DNA of 64,000 bases from Halichondria panicea (GCF_963675165.1 NC_087382.1:5720315-5784314); one strand, 5' to 3'. Positions 22,785 to 34,947 are shown, counted from the first letter of the stretch. Notes: a model not told the origin generated them from the letters alone. Numbers and translations are program-made.

Positions 22785-23660
22785 ATTATCGCTGACAAAT
22801 TGAAAACACTTACTATTAGTATTTGCCACCATGTATGTTGCAAATACTGATCAAGGTGTTGTCCTTTTGACATAATATCATAATCATTATAATAGACAAC
22901 GAGTGTTCAAATACAGAGGCGTTGTCCTTTTGACATAAAAATTATAAATTATAATTATCATAACCGAACAACGAGTGTTCGATCTCTTTACACAAAGCGT
23001 TTGCTGTATATTATACGGCTCTTGGTAGTTTGACATGACTACTAGGATTTATAGTCACGAGCAAAAAATAATTATTATAAATATTGGTTGAAAATGTACC
23101 GATGGAAAACTGATATACTCAACTGTTGGCTCAATTGGGCTTCTGCATGAACATGCATAGTTGTGTATGCATACCAATAATCTTTGTCGTGAGCTCTTGC
23201 GTATAATTATACATATATACCAGCTAATGCATGTATTAGATTGTAAGCCGCTTATTAAAAATTGTAAGTAATATCATACATACACATTTTGGACCATGTG
23301 TAACTTAGAATTCTTATATTCAACTCAACACGTGTAACACATCACGTGTTACACCCACACACACAACCTGACATCACTACTGCTAAGGTAACACATCACG
23401 TGTTACACCCATACACACAGTCTGACATCACTACTGCTAAGGTAATACTAGTAAGTTAGTTTCTAGTCCAGTTACACATGCATGGACAGTACATATAACC
23501 CTGGCACTATTCTATCGCACATATACTCCTTACATTCTATCGCTGACAAAATACTTAGTATATTTGCCACCATGTATTTATGTTGCAAATGAATGTGGTT
23601 TACATAATTATACAGTGCGTTGTCCTTTTGACATTACCATTATAGACAATGAGTAGTATA
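22785..23660. repeat. duplicated upstream block of the 23.76-kb family pseudogene
   Basis: ATCGCTGACAAA, TATTTGCCACCATGTAT, GTTGCAAAT, TGTCCTTTTGACAT and AGACAANGAGT occur in order at 22,790-22,910, partly again at 22,918-22,985, and at 23,540-23,655. A two-copy 58-bp tandem repeat with palindrome TAACACATCACGTGTTACAC lies between them at 23,330-23,446. No gene is visible. Confidence 0.65.
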
Positions 23661-23760
23661 GGAGTTGGCCCCACCTCACATATGCAGAGATAAAATAGTT
23701 CAGGTTTCTGCATTAATATAGTCCCAAGACACCAAATAGTTAGAAACTGTAAAAGTACGT

Positions 23761-24653
23761 ATGATGGCAGCTGTGAATGTGGTAAGAAAAATTAGCTTAT
23801 AAATGCATGCGGTATGTCATTGCATGCCTATATAGATCTAATTATTGTACAGATCAAGCTGACGTTGATTCTTCTCACTGTATTGATAGTACAACCATGC
23901 ATGCAATAAGTGTCAACTGCATGTGCTGTTGAAGAAGATGGCCTTACATGTCTGACTAGAATGATACCAATCAGTAATGATACATTCAGGAGATGTGGAA
24001 CTCTCACATTAGTATGCGTACAATTATTGCATGCAAGAACATGCATTTACCGGATTTTATTACTTGATTGTGCACATTATTTTTATAGGATTCAAATCAA
24101 ACAACTTTCTGCCACAATGATACATGTCGAGACTATTTCTCACAAGCCTACGAAACGTGTGTGGCCTATATGCAATCCAGTTCAGTTGGATAAGTTGCTA
24201 ACCATGCATGCATGAATAATTATGACGCCCTCATACTATTTGTACAGCTTGCAAAGAATCCGCAATTGAAAACAAAAACTACAGCACCACACTTGATTTA
24301 GAATGTTTGTTTGTGGAAGCTGCTGGAGTGGGTTTGGGGGCATGTCAGTCTAAATTAATAGTGAGTTGCTATATACTTCACACGATTTGAATAACTAAGA
24401 CATTCATAGGAGGAAGGTCTTACAGCGTACTGTCTGGATGAGAACTGCTCTTTTGTTGAGGAAGCCTACAATAAGTGCGGATTTGATTGGCATAGCTGTA
24501 ATCCTGTTCGAGAAAGTAAGTGAAAAAATAATGAAATTTATAAGTTACATTTTATGCTTAACATGCAGCTTGCAATAAGCATTTCAGATCTGTGCTGCCA
24601 GAAATGCAACAGTGGAGGAAAACCAACTTCATCAATGGCTAGTATTATATGAT
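23761..24653 (+). pseudogene. two-module cysteine-rich family member, inactivated
   Basis: Aligns exon by exon with the intact gene at 57,004-58,692. Exon 1 is 23761-23781 (MMAAVNV) and exon 2 starts at 23,853. Damage: a TAA at 23,907 right after the signal peptide; in exon 3 extra bases (TGTGTGGCCTATATG) shift the frame; the exon 3 donor is GGATAAG instead of GGGTAAG; and one extra base in exon 6 (near 24,602) destroys the GPI-type tail. Exons 4 (about 24,247-24,360) and 5 (about 24,411-24,516) still read well: CLFVEAAG, YCLDENCSFVEEA, CGFDWHSCNPVRE. Damage at four independent places makes expression of a full protein very unlikely, though the clean exons suggest recent loss. Confidence 0.86.
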
Positions 24654-25447
24654 TCTGATAATGGGTTCTGTGCTCATGATTATTTGAGTAACACATGCTC
24701 AAACTTTGAAGGATCAGTCGTCACACTATTCAACTTGTGTATCATGTGTTTTTGTAGAATGAGAATAGAACTTGAATGTCTTTCTACATTATACAAACAA
24801 CCACCATGCATGTTGGTTTACTTGTGAACTGTGAATAATAATTTTGTCAGGATGGTTGGGCGATCTCCCTGCATCAACAATCAAGACTATAGTGTTTATA
24901 GGGGTGCACAGACTTATAAACAAGGGGATAGAACAATAACTGCACATGTTTCATTCATTCATTAACACACAAAGCCAAAAAACGCTTAAATCACTGAGCC
25001 AAAATAATTACTTATTGCCCAGCACGAGTGCAACATGACAAATATTGCACTGGAGTAATGCATTATTTTCCCGGCTGTACGAGGGCGCCTGCAATATGGG
25101 TTGGTGGCATAATTGTAGACACGTTTTTTTTGGAGAATTATGTTGGCATGCATGTGAACCTTTATAACAATTATATATGAGGCAGGTTTTGAAAGTATAT
25201 ATACAGGTCAGTATATGGATTAAATGGTGTGTATATAGGCCTCAGGCTGATGGTCGTGACGAAAGTACTGGTGATGCAACATGCCATATACAGAGCACTG
25301 CATGGATTGCTTTGATCTGCCCACTCACTGAGCAACAAGCCGATATGCAGGACACACACCTATATACATACGTCCATGCATGCATATATATAGGAAGCGG
25401 AATTAATTTATACTGTTTGTGTTGCTTGAGTGTGCATAAGTTATAGT

Positions 25448-25581
25448 TAAACAATGGCCTCGAGTGGTATATTTGATTTACACGCGAGAGTAATCTGATA
25501 AACCACGAGGCGCAGCCGAGTTGGTTTATCTGATTACTCGAGCGTGTAAAGCAAATATACCACGAGAGGCCATAGTTTAAC
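25448..25581. mobile_element. foldback hairpin, 134 bp
   Basis: AGTTAAACNATGGCCTCG and its inverse at the right end, with long complementary arms through GTGGTATATTTG and GATTACTCGAG; the loop is about 15 bp and lies near AGGCGCAGCCGAG. Almost the entire element is stem. Non-coding. Confidence 0.8.
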
Positions 25582-26269
25582 TGGCTTGTACTATGTTTAG
25601 AACTGTACTACTATGTTTAGCTACTTCCTGTCATGCTTCTTCAATGAATATGCTTATAACTACTGTTTGACGTCACTGTTGCTATAGCTATGCAATGAAT
25701 TTGCTATCTTTTTAAAAAGCGATGGCTGATTCAAGCAAGCGTCTATGATTCAAGCAAGCAATTGTGAAGGCTGTGTTTCTGCATCTTTATAGAAGGCACT
25801 TCAAGAAAGTACACTGGTGCTACTTGTCTACAAAGAGTGCAAATGTACCCGAAAATATCATTCCACAAGCCTACTGTACTGGCCCAGTGCAGTGCAGTCT
25901 CTTTAGTCTGAGAAACACTTGGCAATCTGGACCCATGCTCCTGGTCCCATGCAGCAATGTAATAAGCAGGTTGTGACAACCAATGTTGAAAGTTGAAAAA
26001 AAGCAACACAAACAAACCAGTATCGTTCGGTTCACGGAGTTCTTCCAAATTTGCCTCCTTTTTGGAACTATTCATCGCTCGAACTCGGCTCTTTTTATGT
26101 TGACTAAAATCATTAGTAGTCTGTTTTGTATTGGAGTCTCTCTATATAGCTCTAATATTGCTAATATTGATTGAATTGAGTAGTGTGTCATTGTTTTAAT
26201 TGAAACAGTGTGTCAATTTTGTTGCAAAGGTGGGATACTGTATTCAGTTCTAGCTGTACATGTAGTTTG

Positions 26270-26336
26270 ACCACAAGCCACGGTATATGGCTGTTATACA
26301 CTAGGGTATAACAGCCATATACCATGGCTGTGGTCA
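26270..26336. other. near-perfect 67-bp palindrome
   Basis: GACCACAAGCCACGGTATAT pairs with ATATACCATGGCTGTGGTC; the centre is TATACACTAGGGTATA. It could be a minimal foldback element. A few copies of TTTTGGTAACAACC follow at 26,660-26,705. Confidence 0.7.
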
Positions 26337-27489
26337 GACAGGTTGTATAAGTAGTATAAACTACAACTGAAGCCTTTGATCTTTGGTGCAACCATAGTAC
26401 AATAATATATATATGTATATAGGATTAATGACGGCTGATCATGTGACGAGGGGATAGAACAATAACTGTACATGTTTCATTCATTCATTAACACAAAGCC
26501 AAAAAACGCTTGGCATCCATCAAATCTAGTCGTGTGCATGCATGACTGCATGTATATAGTTTAAAATGACTTATAATTATTACACAGTTAAAGTGTGCAA
26601 TAGTATAGTTGTTATTTCACTTTTTCTATCCACGACAAACTATACTAACTGCAACTGTTAATAATTGGTTGTTTTGGTAACAACCAATTTGTTTTGGTAA
26701 CAACCTATCATTATTGCAATTTTTATGGGTTGTTGTCAAAACATTCAGATGTGTAAATGTAACTATCATTGTTGTTAGCATACCAAACAACCCACCATTG
26801 TAAAGCTAACAACCCATGCACCCATTGTAAAGCTACCAAGAGCCCAGAGCGAAGGGAGTGGTTTCCAGTCTAGGTATATATTACAACACCTGAAAAGAAT
26901 ATACGACCAAAACTTGCTCTCCTAGCTAGCACTCCACAGTAGTTGCAGTAATGCCTACCTATCTGTGCCATTAGAAAGTGAATAGCCTTGTCATAGTCAA
27001 GGTAAAGAGACACTAAAGAAACTTACAATGTAAGTGTTTGTTGCGCTTTCTTTGGCTCCTGTCTTAATAATAGCACCTATATATATATAGTAGACTTCTA
27101 GGTGATGGTTCTTATTTCTACTAAGATTGATACATAGACTAGCTAGCAGGAGACTCTCCAAGAAAGAATAAAAATAGTGCTGACGGTGCATAACATATCT
27201 GCTGAGTCAACATCTATACTGATATTCATGCTTTTAGTGATGTAGAATGACGCGCGGACAATCTCCTCGGGTTGTTAGCTTTATAATGGGTGGGACAACT
27301 TGAACTATTACAATAATGATCTTTACCCTTCAAATTTTAGCTTCTCACACATGCAACTCAAGAGTATTTTTACGTTTGAGCTGCTCTATCATATCCAGAG
27401 GCAGGCCAACGCCGAGCAGACGCTCCAAATGAATCTGATGAGCGTGTCAAGAGTGACAGTTTCTTGGGCTTGCAGATCCAGCATAACTG

Positions 27490-27618
27490 CACTGTAAAAA
27501 ATGATTGAAAAAAAGTGCGGTGGACACACTAAAACCGTCGCATATAGCACGCTTTTTTGAAAAAGTGTGCTATATGCGACGGTTTTAGTGTGCTCACCGC
27601 ACTTTTTTTTTTACAGTG
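27490..27618. mobile_element. small MITE with CACTGTAAAAAA ends
   Basis: 129 bp, bounded by CACTGTAAAAAA and TTTTTTACAGTG. Inner complementary arms AAAGTGCGGTG..CACCGCACTTT and GTCGCATATAGCAC..GTGCTATATGCGAC make it nearly all hairpin. The ends resemble those of the 6.6-kb element at 9832. Confidence 0.85.
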
Positions 27619-27990
27619 TGTACGTGTATGCACACACTGCATGCCTATCAGTCTCTACATACCTGCCTTTCTACTCGTTGCATGCTCGGAACGCCCCAAT
27701 AATTACTGTGCTATTCAGCTTTGGGACTCATGACCCTTTACCTGTTTGTGTCTTTAACTGAATTTTGACTACTCTCTTTCTAACCCTCACAGATGTATGG
27801 TGTGGAGGAGACTCTCTGTGGGGCCACTCCAGAGGCAAGCCGGCCAACGCCGAGCATGAATCTGGTGAGATATTTTTAGTCTGACAGTTTGTTGGGCTTA
27901 GCGGTTTATATAGCGGGTCGCGGGTACTCGGATGCTTATCATTATAGCACAACTACATCTGTCTCTACACACCTGCCTCCCAATAGTTAC

Positions 27991-28031
27991 GTGTGTGTGT
28001 GTGTGTGTATGTGTGTGTGTGTGTGTGTGTG
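27991..28031. repeat. (TG)n microsatellite
   Basis: About 41 bp of TG interrupted once by TATG. Confidence 0.93.
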
Positions 28032-28961
28032 CTATATGTCAGAAATTTGCTTTTGGGACTCGTGATCCTTTACCTGGTGCCTCTCCCTATGCGTATCTGG
28101 CTTACACACATTATTACATACATGTACTGTTCAGTACCCTCGTCATAGCTAGAGCGCTACATGCAGAATGCATTATTTCCCTTTAATTGAAGTGACTAAT
28201 TGTGATGAATGATTCTCCATTAAACTATCACCCTCATAGATGTGTCGATGTGGAGGAGATACAACGCTCTCTGTTGGGCCACTTCTTTGAGCTGATCCAT
28301 CCAGAGTCAGGCCAACGCCGAGCAGATGAATATGGTTAGTTTGTCGAGAGTGATGGGCTTGCGTTTTAAATAGCAAGTACAGTGGAACCAACCCCTCTAT
28401 AGCGGCCACCCTTGGGGAATAACATTTTGTTATAGGGGTGGCCTTTATTGAGGGGTTGTTTTGTACACAAACTGTTCATTTGGGACCTGGGTGCCTAGCC
28501 ATTTATCGCAGTTGGCCTTTTTATTCAGGGGTGGCCGGTTCCATTGTACTCGGATGCTTATTCTCGTAGCATAACTGTACGTGTATCACTTATTACACTG
28601 CATGCCTATCGGTCTCTACATACTTACCTGTTACTCCCCCTAATAATTACGTGTATAATCAAGGGCGTATAAAGACCCTCTTGCAACTCGCAATGTATAC
28701 TGTGTGTCATAAATTTCAGGGGCGGATCCAGGGGTGATTTTGAGGGGCTGAAGCCCCCCCCTTTTGAAAAACTACCTATGTATTGCTAGTCTGAGGTTAC
28801 AACAATTTTGCCACCAACCTTGTTACTTATGCATCTGCATGTAGACTCACTGACTTAAGATATGCTAGACAATAGCCAAGTCTAGCTTCTAAGAGTATAA
28901 AGGACGTAGGCTAGCTAGCTGGACATGCATACTATACTAGCTAGTAGCTAGCTAGAACCAG

Positions 28962-29727
28962 AGATACAAAAGAAAGGGGATTGGAAACGACCGCCCACGC
29001 CCTATGTAAAAGGACTGACATCCGGTGAAGCACTCCGTGTAATTATTACGCTCGCAAATAATTACATGGAGGACTGCGTTAGGGTTTTGTATCCCTGGTT
29101 TCTAGCTCTCCTATCCACTAGAGATCACTCAGGGCCTGGGAGATACTTGAGAGAAGTAAGCTTATACCACTGACAAGCTCTAAGTCCGTTGTCTTTACTC
29201 TGTTTCCAATTTTTTTGAGTTTAGCTTGAATTACTCTATGTCAACTTTTCTCTGTCCCTCCTGTAAAGTCAAAACAGCAAAGGACATTGCTTGACTTGGT
29301 TATTATGTATCTAAGTGCTACATAGAATGGCTTCATGCTATAAATAAGCTGTACTGTTCATAAACGTTTGCAGTATAGTCCTTCAAACTGCTTTAGTATA
29401 CTTTTAGACACACCATGGGCCTGTCCCTCCTACGACTTCATAGTAAAGGCTATTTCTTCTTGCATAGCATTTATTTGTCTAGTAATAGTGGCTGCATGGC
29501 TTAGTCGACTTTTTAGAGCTAAATTCTCTTTACTTTTTAGAAAAATCAACATTAAAAATGATCAATTTCACTGTTTCTATGTACAGCACATTGTAGAGCA
29601 GTCAAGACAGGTAATGAGCATGCTGACTATAAATATAATCCTTTGTAGTTTTAGCCACGCCCTATAACGCGGAATGCTTCACGCAAAAATTTCGTAAAAA
29701 TTTCGTTTCCAATCCCCTTTCTTTTGT
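28962..29727. mobile_element. TIR element nested in the composite, about 766 bp
   Basis: The left end AGAGATACAAAAGAAAGGGG with ATTGGAAACGA is matched by the inverted right end CGTTTCCAATCCCCTTTCTT through TTGTATCTCT. The core GGGATTGGAAACG is shared with 1488-2021. A 99-codon frame inside (from 29,368) has no recognisable feature. Confidence 0.75.
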
Positions 29728-29734
29728 ATCTCTG

Positions 29735-30981
29735 CTACAGTGCAACAACCAAAGAGAGTAGATTTTTTTTTTGGTACACATTTTTTACATTTTGTGGCAT
29801 ATCTTCTAAAGTAAAAGTGATATGATCTATTTGAGTGCAGGTACTGAAAGTTCAACTATTGGCGCTTCTATTGGATCACCACCTGTTACATCACATGACA
29901 TCATCAGTATAAAATGGCTGTCTGAAGATGTGTACTTCCGAAAATATGTTAGGAATAGAAGTAGCTTATTTGTTTGAGTTAAGATCTGAAATTTGTTGTG
30001 CATGTACCTGAGTATATTGCTCATCTTTTGAGCTTCAACGGAAGTCTGGGCTACTAGTAAGTTCTGAGAAATACTGCATTTTGTTGTTTTTTGGTGGCAA
30101 ATATGTTAGGAATACAACTTTAGATTTTATATTAGTTAAGGTCTGATTTTTGAGCAGCATGTACTACAATAGTGTACTTTTCATCTGTACTAACTTACAG
30201 GAGTTAGGCTAGCCTCTTCTTTGCTAGAGCGGCCCATCTTGTCAAAAACGGTGCTTTTTATGACTTTTGGGGCGATTTGGCTACGTAGTAATCTCAATTG
30301 CCACGCCCGTGTGACACAGAATGACCAATACCAACTGTGTAGTTGCAGGTAGACATCACATGACCTTTGGATGTAGCAAATAACAACAAGATGATTTGTG
30401 ATGTCACAAATCAATGAATATCATTGCATACGTCAGCAAAAGTAGCAAAACGGAGCAAAATCACCATTTTTGACAAGAAGGGCCGCTCTAGCAAAGAAGA
30501 GACTTGTTTAGCTCCTGTAAGTTAGTTCAAATGAATTTTACACTATTGTAGTACATCCTTCTCAAAAATCAGACCTTAACTAGCATAAAATCGAAAGTTG
30601 TATTCCTAACATATTTGCCACCAAAAAACAGCAAATTGCAGTATTTCTCAGAACTTACTAGTAGCCCAGACTTCCGTTGAAGCTCAAAAGATGAGCAATA
30701 TACTCAGGTACATACACAACAAATTTCAGATCTTAACTCAAACAAATAAGCTACTTCTATTCCTAACATATTTTCGGAGGTACACATCTTTAGACAGCCA
30801 TTTCATAGTGATGATGTCATATGATGTAACAGGTGGTGGTCCAATGGAAGCGCCAATAGTTGAACTTTCAGTACCTACACTCAAATAGATCATATCACTT
30901 TTACTTTAGAAGATATGCCACAAAATGTAAAAAAAAATAATATAAAAAAAAATCTACTCTCTTTGGTTGTTGCACTGTAGA
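29735..30981. mobile_element. foldback element with arms of about 0.5 kb
   Basis: The left arm, about 29,735-30,262, runs from CTACAGTGCAACAACCAAAG to TTGTCAAAAACGGTG. The right arm, about 30,456-30,981, is its reverse complement with scattered differences. The loop is about 190 bp. Mirror-image 65-codon frames in the two arms result from the inversion. A transcript through it would form a very long double-stranded RNA. Confidence 0.88.
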
Positions 30982-31572
30982 ACTAGCTAGCTATAGAACT
31001 AATAAAGTGCATAGGTCAACTATTGCTGTTGCTGAGTCAGCTCCTTGTGCAATGTTTTCTCGATCATATCCCAGGCCTCTTTTCCTATGTTTTGTGAAGG
31101 AGCTATTGTGCATGCATGCTGTTGAGCTACAACATGGATGGAGCAGATCTCAGACTTTTTCAGCTAGTTGCAAGGAAGCAGCCTTATCTCCTCTAACTCT
31201 CAGTGCAGTCTGGGTAGGCATTGTGATTCTTTGAGTTTCATGTAGTACCAAGAGTGCATGAATGTAGATGTAACATCTACAGTATACATCCTTTTGTTGA
31301 TTAGAACGAGTTTTTTGTATTAACTTTTTCATATATATTCAGTATTCATATGACAGTAAAAGTGTGAGCAAATTGTAAAAAGCAAAAAATTTCGCCTCCG
31401 GCGAGGCGGGAGGGGGATGCTCCCCCTCCCATACCCACCCCCTGGGTGGCTCCGCCCCTGATAATTACTGATGAATCAGCAGGATATGCTATATGCAATT
31501 ACTGATACGCGATTAATCGCTGTGCGAATCCCAGTGAATAATAGGACATTGTACGATTTGAGAAAAAAAAAA

Positions 31573-31594
31573 ACGGCCTGGGACTGAGGCTATA
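31573..31594. other. single arm of a TAGCCTCG hairpin element
   Basis: GGCCTGGGACTGAGGCTATAG matches one arm of the copy at 3017-3122. No partner arm is visible, so it is probably a truncated remnant. Confidence 0.5.
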
Positions 31595-32254
31595 GTCTCT
31601 GAGCATCTGGTGCATAAGTGCACGTGCTCTAGACATACGCCCCCGTCCATTTGTAATAGAAAATATTGTAGTTACATGCCCTCTTCTATTTATACGCCCT
31701 TTGTATGATTATGTGCTATGTCAGAAATGTGCTTTTGGGACTCGTGACCCTTTACCTGTTTGTGCCTTTAACTGAATTTTGACTAATTGTGATTAACGAT
31801 TCTCTCTTTCTAACCCTCACAGATGTATCGGTGTGGAGGAGACTCTCTGTGGGGCCACTCCAGAGGCAGGCCGGCCAACGCCGAGCATGAATCTGGTGAG
31901 TCTGACAGTTTGTTGGGCTTAGCGGTTTTTAGTGTTCAGGCCCCTCCCTGTGCGTATCTGGCTGCTGTCTCATACACACATGTAGATCCTGTTACGTTAC
32001 ATACATGCATGTATGAACCTCTCTAAAGTGCTACAGAATGTATCTTTTGTCATTGGTTCTCCATTAAACTATCATGTCTAACCCTCACAGATTAGACTCT
32101 CTCCATGGTGGACCATCTGCAGAGGCAGGCCAGCATGGAATCTTTGGACAATTAATGAACAATGTTGGCAATTGCCATATTATGTTTAATTATGTAATTA
32201 TTGATAAATTGTTCATTTGTAGTATATATTGAGTATAGGTTGAGATACACAAAC

Positions 32255-32500
32255 ATGATGAGTAGCAGTAACAACCTTCAATATGTAAGATTGGCAAGGA
32301 TATAGTTGTGGTAACAACCTTCAATGTTAGTAATTATAATATGAATGATATACATGTAGGTATAGTGATAACAACCTTCAATGTTAGTAATATGTCAGAT
32401 TGGCAATGATATAGGTAGTGATAACAACCTTCAATGTTAGTAATATGAATGATATTGGTAGTGGTAACAACCTTCAATGTTGAGCTTAACAACCATAACA
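32255..32500. repeat. imperfect tandem repeat, about 45-60 bp units
   Basis: Five units carry TAACAACCTTCAATGTTAG and ATATGAATGATAT or AGATTGGCAATGATAT. Non-coding. Confidence 0.85.
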
Positions 32501-32582
32501 TTGTAGGAGTAGCAATGATGATGTAGCTATAACTATGGGGTGCCGTTTGTGTCAAAATATTGATGACAAAAACACAAGGTTT

Positions 32583-32790
32583 TGGTGGTATTTACTAAAC
32601 ATTTGAGGGTATTTAGCAAACAACTGAGGGTATTTAGCAAAGGACTGAGGGTATTTAGCAAAGGACTGAGGGTATTTACTAAACAACTGAGGGTATTTAG
32701 CAAAGGACTGAGGGTATTTACTAAACAACTGAGGGTATTTATAGCAAAGGACTGAGGGTATTTAGCAAAGGACTGAGGGTATTTACTGTG
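32583..32790. repeat. 22-bp minisatellite
   Basis: About nine or ten copies of GGGTATTTAGCAAAGGACTGA, some with GGGTATTTACTAAACAACTGA. The two variant types alternate. Open frames through it are artefacts. Confidence 0.93.
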
Positions 32791-33212
32791 GCTACGTACA
32801 GGCTGGATCACATTGATTTTTGCATGTAGTTTTGTGGGTGAGGCTCTCTATAGTATTATCATACTGAGCATACTAAGATGGGATCATGAAAAAGCGTGTA
32901 TTGGAGGCTGCATTCTCAAAAGAGTTGTTTAAAATAAATGGTCACAGGTAACGCCGGTACACAATATGACAGTAACTATGGCAACGATGTTGTCCTTTAA
33001 TTCTACATATAAGATAATACTTCAAGAGCAAAAAGATGCATTTGATGATGCCATTTCACATTGACAAGGCACTTCATTAATTGACATATATTATTATAAT
33101 TATATTTATGGCACTCATCCTATATCATACTAAATACATCATGCCTTAATTAACCACCCTGAGTATATGGCTCAAACAGCTCAGTGTCCAACTGACACAT
33201 GCACACACCAAT

Positions 33213-34330
33213 CCAGAGGCGGATCCAGGGGGAGATCTAAGGGAGCAAAGGAACCCCCCTTTTGCTCAAAATATTAAAATTGATTTTTAGCAATCTACAG
33301 TCATTTACAGTCATGTTTTACTTATTCTACTTATGTAGTAATGTCAATACCTGCATGTAGTCCACTCTAGAAGGAACAGAACTTAGCTAAAAGCAGTGGC
33401 AGGTTCTTTACTCTTTTTCAACTGATCGCGTTGCAAAAACTGCATAGTAAGCAGTAATTAATTGGATACAAGATGGGCCACATCCATGTGTCCAGTGGTC
33501 ATGCAGCTTTGATTGTGGTAATTATGTTCAACCAGACTTACTTATTATACAACAATGAGTAACAGGAAGAGACCAAGTCAAGTGCCAATTTCAACATTCT
33601 TCAAAAAGAGTAAAGCAAGTACGGTTTCACAATAAATAAAAATCCAAATCATATAAATAAGGAGCTGCCTTGAGAGAGTGCCATGTGATGACATATCCAA
33701 ATGTGAATCTTCTGTTGACATTGGCTCTGACACTTCCTATTACATCTTGTGAGAGCGAGAGGAGTTTCAGCCAACTAAAAACTTATTAAGACAGCCCGAC
33801 GTGCTACCATGTCGGAAATCGAGATTGGGTTCACTTGCTTTAATGAATATCAATCGTGACCGATGCAACCAGCTTTTGTCTGCAGAAAATATGAAAAAAC
33901 TAGTAGTATCATACAGCCAGCTACACCCAAGGAGAATGAAACTCCCTTTTATGCTACCTGCTGATGATTGAATGTCTTATAATTATGTGTTTTTTACAAT
34001 TAATTATTAAATACTCTAAGCTCTTGTATAAAAATTACTCATTTACTCACTCACACACTTACTTAACTTCTTGATCTTACTATCACTGCACTGGAGCCAT
34101 AGCTATAGCTAGACATAATCTTACATCTACTAAGGTACTATAATAGACCTCCCTAGCCCTTGGCCTAGCACTCAGGTGACAGGAAACGACACCGGAAATG
34201 GGCGGGTTTACAACGGAAATGGGCGTGGTCAATTTTTTCGCGCTGCGCGCGGCTTAATACTCGCCCTTTGGGGTCGTTATCCTTTTGCTTTTAGGAACCA
34301 CCCTTTTCTAATGTCTAGATCCGCCTCTGA
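33213..34330 (+). mobile_element. hAT-type deletion derivative, copy 1
   Basis: Ends CAGAGGCGGATCCAGG and TCTAGATCCGCCTCTG are inverted. Inside are remains of a transposase of the ZMYM1-like hAT group: a start-like piece at 33,553 (MSNRKRPSQVPISTFFKKS), then, after a large deletion, a C-terminal dimerisation region near 33,720-33,970 with TLPITSCESERSFSQLK. At least two frameshifts break this region before its end at TGA 33,968. A near-identical inverted copy is at 40,632-41,748. It cannot move itself, but both copies may be recent. Confidence 0.85.
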
Positions 34331-34947
34331 CTACTGAGCCAATATATCCCATGTAGCACTGTGCATGTGTCACAACTTTGAAATGTAACGACATAATACC
34401 TGCATGTTTTAGTGTCTTATCTTGTCTCCGCGAGAGCATCGTATGTTACTACATTTTGTTGTCTCCACTTCTATGTTAAGAATATGTTAGAGCTGCAATT
34501 TTTGTTGCCTTTGTTTTCTAGATCCGAGTGAATGATTGCTGGGTTCAATGGAAACAGCAAATGATGGGAAGTATCAACTCATATACATGAATGTGTGCTG
34601 GACAGCCCACTTTGTGTGTACGCGTGTATCTTGGAGACGTGTTCGACTAGATGTTGAAGTAAAGTACCGTGCTGACCAAACTACTGACATGGCACCGCAA
34701 TGCTGTTTTCGAATGCTCGAAACAATAATGGGATGCTATCGAACATTATTTAATTGCCTTGAATGGTTACCTACAAATTAATCATGTTCAATATTAATTA
34801 ATTTCAATGTTATTTTGGTAACAATGGGTGATCTGTTTTCGTCGTCCACCTGCACCTGTTCTATAGTTGGAGTCCTGGTACCAATGTACTCATAATTATA
34901 GTAGTCTACTTAGTAAAGTAGAGCTGAAAGCCTCCTAGAGCTGTACT

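Larger units (their letters stand above)
24895..26520. repeat. intergenic stretch with a dispersed repeat pair
   Basis: GGGGATAGAACAATAACTG followed by CATGTTTCATTCATTCATTA and CAAAGCCAAAAAACGCTT occurs at 24,925-24,990 and 26,449-26,510. A fragment of the 17,961 foldback arm is at 25,265-25,340. No gene is supported between 24,700 and 27,360. Confidence 0.6.
28722..31460. mobile_element. composite insertion with CAGGGGCGGATCCAG-type ends
   Basis: The left end CAGGGGCGGATCCAGGGG and the right end CTGGGTGGCTCCGCCCCTG are imperfect inverted copies about 2.7 kb apart; each is followed inward by a G/C-rich stretch. It interrupts the cassette series and itself contains two nested elements (28,962-29,727 and 29,735-30,981). 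The ends resemble those of the hAT derivatives at 33,213 and 40,632. Confidence 0.6.
27360..32150 (+). repeat. series of duplicated exon-like cassettes, decayed
   Basis: Five blocks share a CCAGAGGCAGGCC(GG)CCAACGCCGAGCA core behind a CTCACAG or CATAG junction and before a GGTGAG or GGTTAG junction: 27,395-27,420, 27,790-27,865, 28,240-28,334, 31,822-31,897 and, degenerate, 32,089-32,140. Each is also followed or preceded by a block with GGGACTCNTGACCCTTTACCTG. The 28,240 copy can be read as VDVEEIQRSLLGHFFELIHP, which looks protein-like, but the others are shifted or stopped. I infer a tandem duplication of one coding exon plus intron, now non-functional, split by the 28,722-31,460 insertion. 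The source gene is not recognised. Confidence 0.55.

Noticed and set aside
29368-29667. 99-residue frame inside a TIR element, considered as a small transposase
   Set aside because: No DDE-like motif or DNA-binding pattern; composition looks like AT-rich non-coding DNA.
32533-32811. Minus-strand repetitive LNTLS protein
   Set aside because: Translation of a 22-bp minisatellite.
34536-34781. 81-residue reading frame
   Set aside because: No domain, signal peptide, splice context or repeat-independent support; it may be part of an unrecognised element.
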